A stretch of 64,000 nucleotides of DNA from positions 1,357,501 through 1,421,500 of the forward strand of contig VICG01000003.1 of NCBI GenBank assembly GCA_008692225.1, given 5' to 3'. The notes beneath the pieces are model-generated. The model searched no databases. It saw nothing but the letters and a program-made list of their open reading frames with translations, and was not told the DNA's origin. This document shows positions 59,306-64,000 of this stretch, in pieces. The position numbers were made by a program, and so were the translations under genes. Each line of letters opens with the position of its first letter. Positions within the stretch are counted from its first letter, which is position 1. The stretch comes from Monilinia fructicola (Eukaryota > Ascomycota > Leotiomycetes > Helotiales > Sclerotiniaceae).

Positions 59306-59882
59306 ATGTCTACGTACGCAAATCGCAACTCATATGTTGGCCCAGAAGATCAAAGAAATATCGTGAGTTTATCTAACCTCGTGTGCTTCTAGTCAACATG
59401 AATCCAAGATCGAAATTAGCTAATTTCTTGAAAGTACAAGGCCGGAATTGACATATATGAGCCTGTAACTGAGATCTCGGGGACAATTACGCCCTTGACT
59501 GTACTTTCACCTGAAGTAATAGAGATTAGGATGAGAGATGGAATCCAGAAATCAAGAAGGAACACCATAACCATGAAAAACAATCATGGGGAGGATATGG
59601 AGATGAGTTTGGCGTTTGGCATCATGAGAGATGGGCCACCATCTACCGATGATGAGGAATCAGAAGAGGAAGGCGCGCATATGGCTATGACAAAGAAAAG
59701 TCATTTTGGCAACCCGATTCTCTCAGATCATGGGTAGCAACTTTCTCAGCAAGAGAGTTGGTGGTTCAGAGAAGGAGGAAGTAAGACCGGAGGCTATTGC
59801 TGTTCAGATCAATGAAGCAGTTGTGCAAAAGAAATCGAAATCTCGCCGTCGTAAGCGTGATGGCGTAGGCAAATCTCGCTGA
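59306..59882 (+). CDS. Array gene 10: small acidic-then-basic protein, frameshifted
   Basis: Unrecognised. Exon 1 is 59306-59362 (MSTYANRNSYVGPEDQRNI), followed by a 78-base intron and exon 2 from 59441. The reading GIDIYEPVTEISGTITPLTV ... PPSTDDEESEEEGAHMAM runs to an apparent stop at 59735. The next frame continues smoothly as MGSNFLSKRVGGSEKEEVRP and a strongly basic end KKSKSRRRKRDGVGKSR to a stop at 59880-59882. Dropping one base near 59713-59725 joins them into 165 aa. The basic tail looks like a nuclear localisation signal. No LRxCW module is present. Confidence 0.5.
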
Positions 59883-61578
59883 AATAATTTTTCACCACTG
59901 TAACATCTAGCTTAATAAGTTTGTTTCCAATAGCAGTGCCTCGATCAGCGCCAGGAAATTAAGCCAACTTTCAAAGTCCAACTGATCCGCTGTCCTTGAT
60001 ACTCTTCTCATCAGCTCGCACGTGATCTGTTTGGTAAACGAAAAGTGAAGGTACATGGGCGTTTTTTTTTTTTTGATTTTGTCAATGTATGTCTTTTTTG
60101 CTCATTTGCTTATGATAATCCAAAGCTTGGATATTTCAAAGTTTACTCTCCAAGATATTCTTGATAGAAGTCAATGAGATACTCTCACCATAGTCTCAAA
60201 AACACTCCAAATCAAGACAATTTTGATCCTCTGCCATTGAATCAACTAATGAATCAAATACCAACAAGAATACAATCTAATTGACTGGATACATTTTGGA
60301 AGCTTAGTCTGCCGGCTTAAAACTATAGCTGGTAATCAGTGTTGTGGCTAGATATCTGGTTAGCCAACATGGCTATGTCTTTCAAGGGAACATCCTTCCT
60401 TCATATTGATATTACAAAGTGCCATTAAGATTAAAAGTGCTTCTGTATAGAACACTGACTATATGATAGTGAGAATAATTCAAGAGAAACACAAATTTCA
60501 AGTATTCCAAGCCATTAAAAATCTCACTGGGTAAGTTTTGTTGTGTTGTACTGCTAGACTTCGATTCAAAATCTAGTCTGTGATCTCGACATGCATATAT
60601 ATGCTCTGTCTAAAGAGCCTAATAGCAAGTAATAGTCAGAATTGAAGTTTTATGGCAAGTTTCCAAGTAATCATTGATTCAAATTGAACTAAAAGTACCA
60701 AGAATCTCATAGTTGGATGAACAGCTGTTGAGATTGTCAAAAGAGATCATTGTGATACATATTACATGATTATCATTAAATATAAGCATTATAGGCTAGT
60801 AATCTATCACCAATCGGCAATAGCTTATAATCTTCAATGAGAATCTCTTTTACTACCTAGGTACTTTGAAAACACGATATTGTTGTTCATATAACAGATG
60901 CTGTCACGTGACCCAGTCATACTGTAGAGTTCTAACATACATGCAAGTTTGGGCTAGTATACAGTTGGCTCTGGGTAGATAGGCTTGGATTCTAGTCATA
61001 AATAATAACTTCATAGTTAACTGATGACACTAGAGACTATTGAGAGTATCATGGAATAGGTCTCTAGGTATCCAATACCACCCACAAGTGATACCGAAGA
61101 GTCTTTTAAAGCTCCAGCAAGGGTAGTGATTTCCTGAGTGCAACACATTATCTTGAAGAAACTCAATAATTCAAATTAGTTGGACTTGATATTTAAATAG
61201 GTGGAATGTGCGAATGGATTTCGATTCTAATGATATAATAATCAGTTCAAATGTATTGGATAACAAGATATAATTAAGTCCAAATTCTTAAATTGAATTG
61301 AAAATTACCAATTTAGCATCGATCCATTATCACTATCATATGGTGAATTTTCGTTTTTAGAGCAAATTGAAAACTAATTTACCGAGTCTAGATGTTTACG
61401 AGGTTGTTTGTATACAACAGTCTGTTGGTCTCAATTGCCCATTCTCCTCAAAAGACTTTCTCCGATCAAATTTCAACTTATTTCAACCCAGAAACAAACC
61501 ATTTCAGTGAACTTCAAAGTACCATTTGTTTATTTTAATTGAAGGGATTCTGCAAAAATTACGTGAATCACTACAAAA
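59883..61578. other. Intergenic region
   Basis: About 1.7 kb of AT-leaning sequence with a T12-type run near 60063-60074. No gene is supported; short open stretches have no coding texture. Confidence 0.5.
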
Positions 61579-63259
61579 ATGTCGTTCTTTGAAGACACCT
61601 GGGGACTACCCGAATTCTTTGATCCACAAGAAGAATTAGAATTCTTAGATCTACCAGATGAAGATTTTTTTGATATTCCAGCAGATAACAATCAAGAATT
61701 GGACGCTCTCTTGACAACCAACAGTGAGGATCAGTCTATTAACAATGAAAGCCTCTCGGAGGATTTAGAAGTCAACAGGGCGAATGTACTAGGAACCAGA
61801 GAAACTTTGAGAGTTGACCCAGATGCAATGGTCTACGAGACACATACAGAGATAGAGAAACTTGAAACAGAGTCAGCTGGGCCAAATACAGGCAGCCATT
61901 CAAATATACAAGTTGAAACACAAGTTCAAGATAGTCCGGTGAGAGCTGTGAATAGCCAGTCCCTTCAGGTACTAATAACTTTCGTCCTACAACGAATTAA
62001 CAATGAGCTGACTGTTCAAGCAAACACCATCCATTTTGGAACAGCCCCAGACTGTTATATCTCCATCTGCATTGCGGATTGCACAAGATCGGTCATTATC
62101 GGGAGCTCCTATCTCATCCCACAGCTCAAACTCCAACACTATGCTACCCCCCGCTACTCCCAAGATTGGACAGAGAGAAAAGTCAACTATCGACAAAATA
62201 ATCGAAGAACACGACAGAAAAACTGCTGAAAGACTAGAAGCTAGGAAAGCTCATGCACTTCGCTTGGGCTACAAAGGCATTAAGAAAAATGCAGGGGGCA
62301 GAAATGTAAACAGGTCTTCCGGAGGTCAAGATGAGTATATAGCAAATCCTCAGAACAGATCTATGTCTAGACACCCTGGGGTGCCGGAACCAATTGCAGC
62401 TAGGCAAACTTACCATTCCCATCTTCAAGGATCAACTCCGAGCTCAGGAATTTTTGGAAAACAACAATTTTCACCAAATGGGCCAAATGCAACAATCTCC
62501 TGCAGCTCTGGGCCCTTTCCAGCAAATGGGTCAAAACAGAATGATTCCTCATCGACAAAACAACAGAAATATAAGAGAGGTATCACATCAGCCCCAGTAA
62601 GTACTGCAAACCCTCTTAGCCAGCATAATTATCAGCACTCCCAATCGAATATGAACCCTTTCCAGCAAAGACCCAACAAGGTGACAACCCATCTGTGGAT
62701 AGAGTTTTCGCCCCAAATATTAACAGACAAGCGTCAGGCTATGGCAACCATGCACCCGTCTCTCATATTCAAAGCTTTAATTCGAGACAACTCATGCAGC
62801 CTCGACTACCAAATCACTCTTCCCAGCGGATGGGCCAGGCAAGGCACGGTTCTGGACCCTCTGCTCTCAATCATAGTGCAGGCTATGAAGAGCCGCATGT
62901 GCCGCTATTCCCCGAGAGAAACTCATGGGAACCACCAATAACCAACATCATACGTGGTGGGGCCAATAATCGGCGCCAAATCTCAGTCAGTCAAATGCAG
63001 CAGTTTGAGGCGCAGCAGCAAGCAAATGCAGGCATATCCCCACAAGCTTTCACTCACCAATCCTGCGGCGCCTAACCAATTCAATGATTGGTATACGACT
63101 CCGATTGATCCCTTTTCTCCGACATCCTTTAGACATGAAGCGAATAGTGACCAATTTTCACAGTCAATGATGGCCAACCCGTTTGCTCCTCCTCCCGGAC
63201 AAACTTCTTTCACACACACTCCAAAGGATAGGGACGGATTTGATATTCCATTCAAGTGA
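61579..63259 (+). CDS. Array gene 11: acidic N-terminus, Gln/Asn/Pro-rich C-terminus
   Basis: Unrecognised, roughly 500 aa. Exon 1 starts MSFFEDTWGLPEFFDPQEEL and is acidic and aromatic. An intron (GTACTA...CAAG, about 61970-62030) joins VNSQSLQ to QTPSILEQPQTVISP. A helical charged segment IDKIIEEHDRKTAERLEAR follows (a short coiled coil), then a low-complexity Gln/Asn/Ser/Pro/Met region (QMGQMQQSPAALGPFQQMG, FEAQQQANAGISPQAFTH), ending DRDGFDIPFK. The C-terminal half jumps frame several times: near 62468-62471, in an unresolved stretch at about 62585-62700, and near 63055. Acidic plus Q-rich composition resembles a transcription co-activator or prion-like protein (inference). No LRxCW module. 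Confidence 0.5.
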
Positions 63260-64000
63260 GATACGCTGCAACCACCCCAAGCTTGACAAGAGATTTCGGA
63301 CGGCCATCTTCGCAGACCTCAAACCAAGACCCAGCTCTACCCAGCCATTCCGTTCTTTTGTTTTCTCCAAGATACATGGGAGCTCAACAGGAGAGCCTCG
63401 CAGCAGCTAGGACTCCGAGTTTCCAAACCCATTTCTAGGCGGCAGATGGAAAAGACCGTTCTGATGGGTTGAAATTTACACATTTCTCTTTTCTCTTTCC
63501 ATGACACCCGAGTATGCACTTGCGTGCAGACTTAAGCATTTATTTTCCTTCCTTCTCTAATTTCAGGATATGCGGAGATTTTGGCAAATATCGTCTTGTG
63601 AGGCGAAGGACTAATCTCTGGTCTATTGCTGCATAGAGGACACCTCAAGGTCGTGGGCCTAGCTTTCCGGCAGCCTAACTGGGTAGATGCTCTGCTTTCT
63701 TCACAAAGACGTCTTTCCAAATAGTTCAATTAATAGCTTATTCGAGCAAAAATAAAAACCCCCAATTCTTTTGGCGAAGCACAGTGAAATCTTTTCATAT
63801 CGTGAATTTTGCTTTCAAACCCGGGCAAACTGACGAATAAACAGATCCCTCTTTGCTAATATGGGTGTTAACCTTGCTAGAAGCTTCACTAATTGTGGTT
63901 TTTAGGTTTTGAATGCCTCCAGCAAGCCTTGGACATTGATAATTGTGGCCAAACCGTCCAGTGCACGTGATATGTGAGCTCTCGATAAAATTAGTCTTAA
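63260..64000. other. Right end of the window, no supported gene
   Basis: The 3' region of array gene 11 and sequence with no clear coding texture. Further Ser/Pro-type readings at 63260-63440 may be a continuation of the same gene if its stop is another frame artefact; I cannot tell. Confidence 0.4.

Noticed and set aside
1..64000. CRISPR array, operon or bacterial insertion sequence
   Set aside because: The genes are spliced and eukaryotic; none of the tandem repeats has repeat-spacer structure.

Overview
The window looks like nuclear DNA of a filamentous ascomycete. Genes carry 45-230 base GT..AG introns with CTAAC/CTGAC-type branch points. Housekeeping genes have fungal architectures (Nop12, Pta1, a Dep1/Sds3-type protein, Hpm1). 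A sharply bounded, extremely AT-rich block contains a coding relic whose changes are those of repeat-induced point mutation (RIP). A leotiomycete, perhaps Sclerotiniaceae, is my inference from protein flavour and AT islands; it is not proven by the sequence.

Layout. 1-5.1 kb: no convincing gene. 5.1-15.1 kb: conserved cluster with HPM1 and NOP12 (minus), then DEP1-like and PTA1 (plus). NOP12 and DEP1-like are divergent across a 283-base promoter. 15.1-22 kb: gene-poor, with microsatellites, an alternating purine-pyrimidine tract and a 259-bp MITE with ~39-bp terminal inverted repeats. 22-30.8 kb: a coiled-coil SHE3-like protein, a large unrecognised protein with a KH-like segment, and the NAD(P)HX dehydratase. 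31.26-39.89 kb: AT-rich RIP island holding the relic of a RecQ-type DEAH-box helicase, readable in one frame from Walker A to the zinc-binding CC..CN, with degenerate tandem repeats around it. A 122-bp MITE sits at its right edge. 41.6-42.7 kb: a short-chain dehydrogenase.

43.4-63.3 kb is the most unusual part: eleven small, widely spaced, predominantly acidic or low-complexity genes of unknown function, all on the plus strand. Seven of them, otherwise almost unalignable, end in a common C-terminal module (aromatic-x-x-hydrophobic-x-x-S-[PN]-L-R-[RKH]-C-[WQ]-T), and an eighth has a looser form. I read this as a fast-diverging, lineage-specific tandem family, possibly an undescribed system.

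At least six genes are interrupted by single-base frameshifts. Eight of the nine sites I placed are restored by dropping one base and none needs an added one; one further stretch near 62.6 kb is unresolved. This insertion-only pattern suggests residual assembly error rather than decay, so protein lengths below for those genes assume the reading continues.
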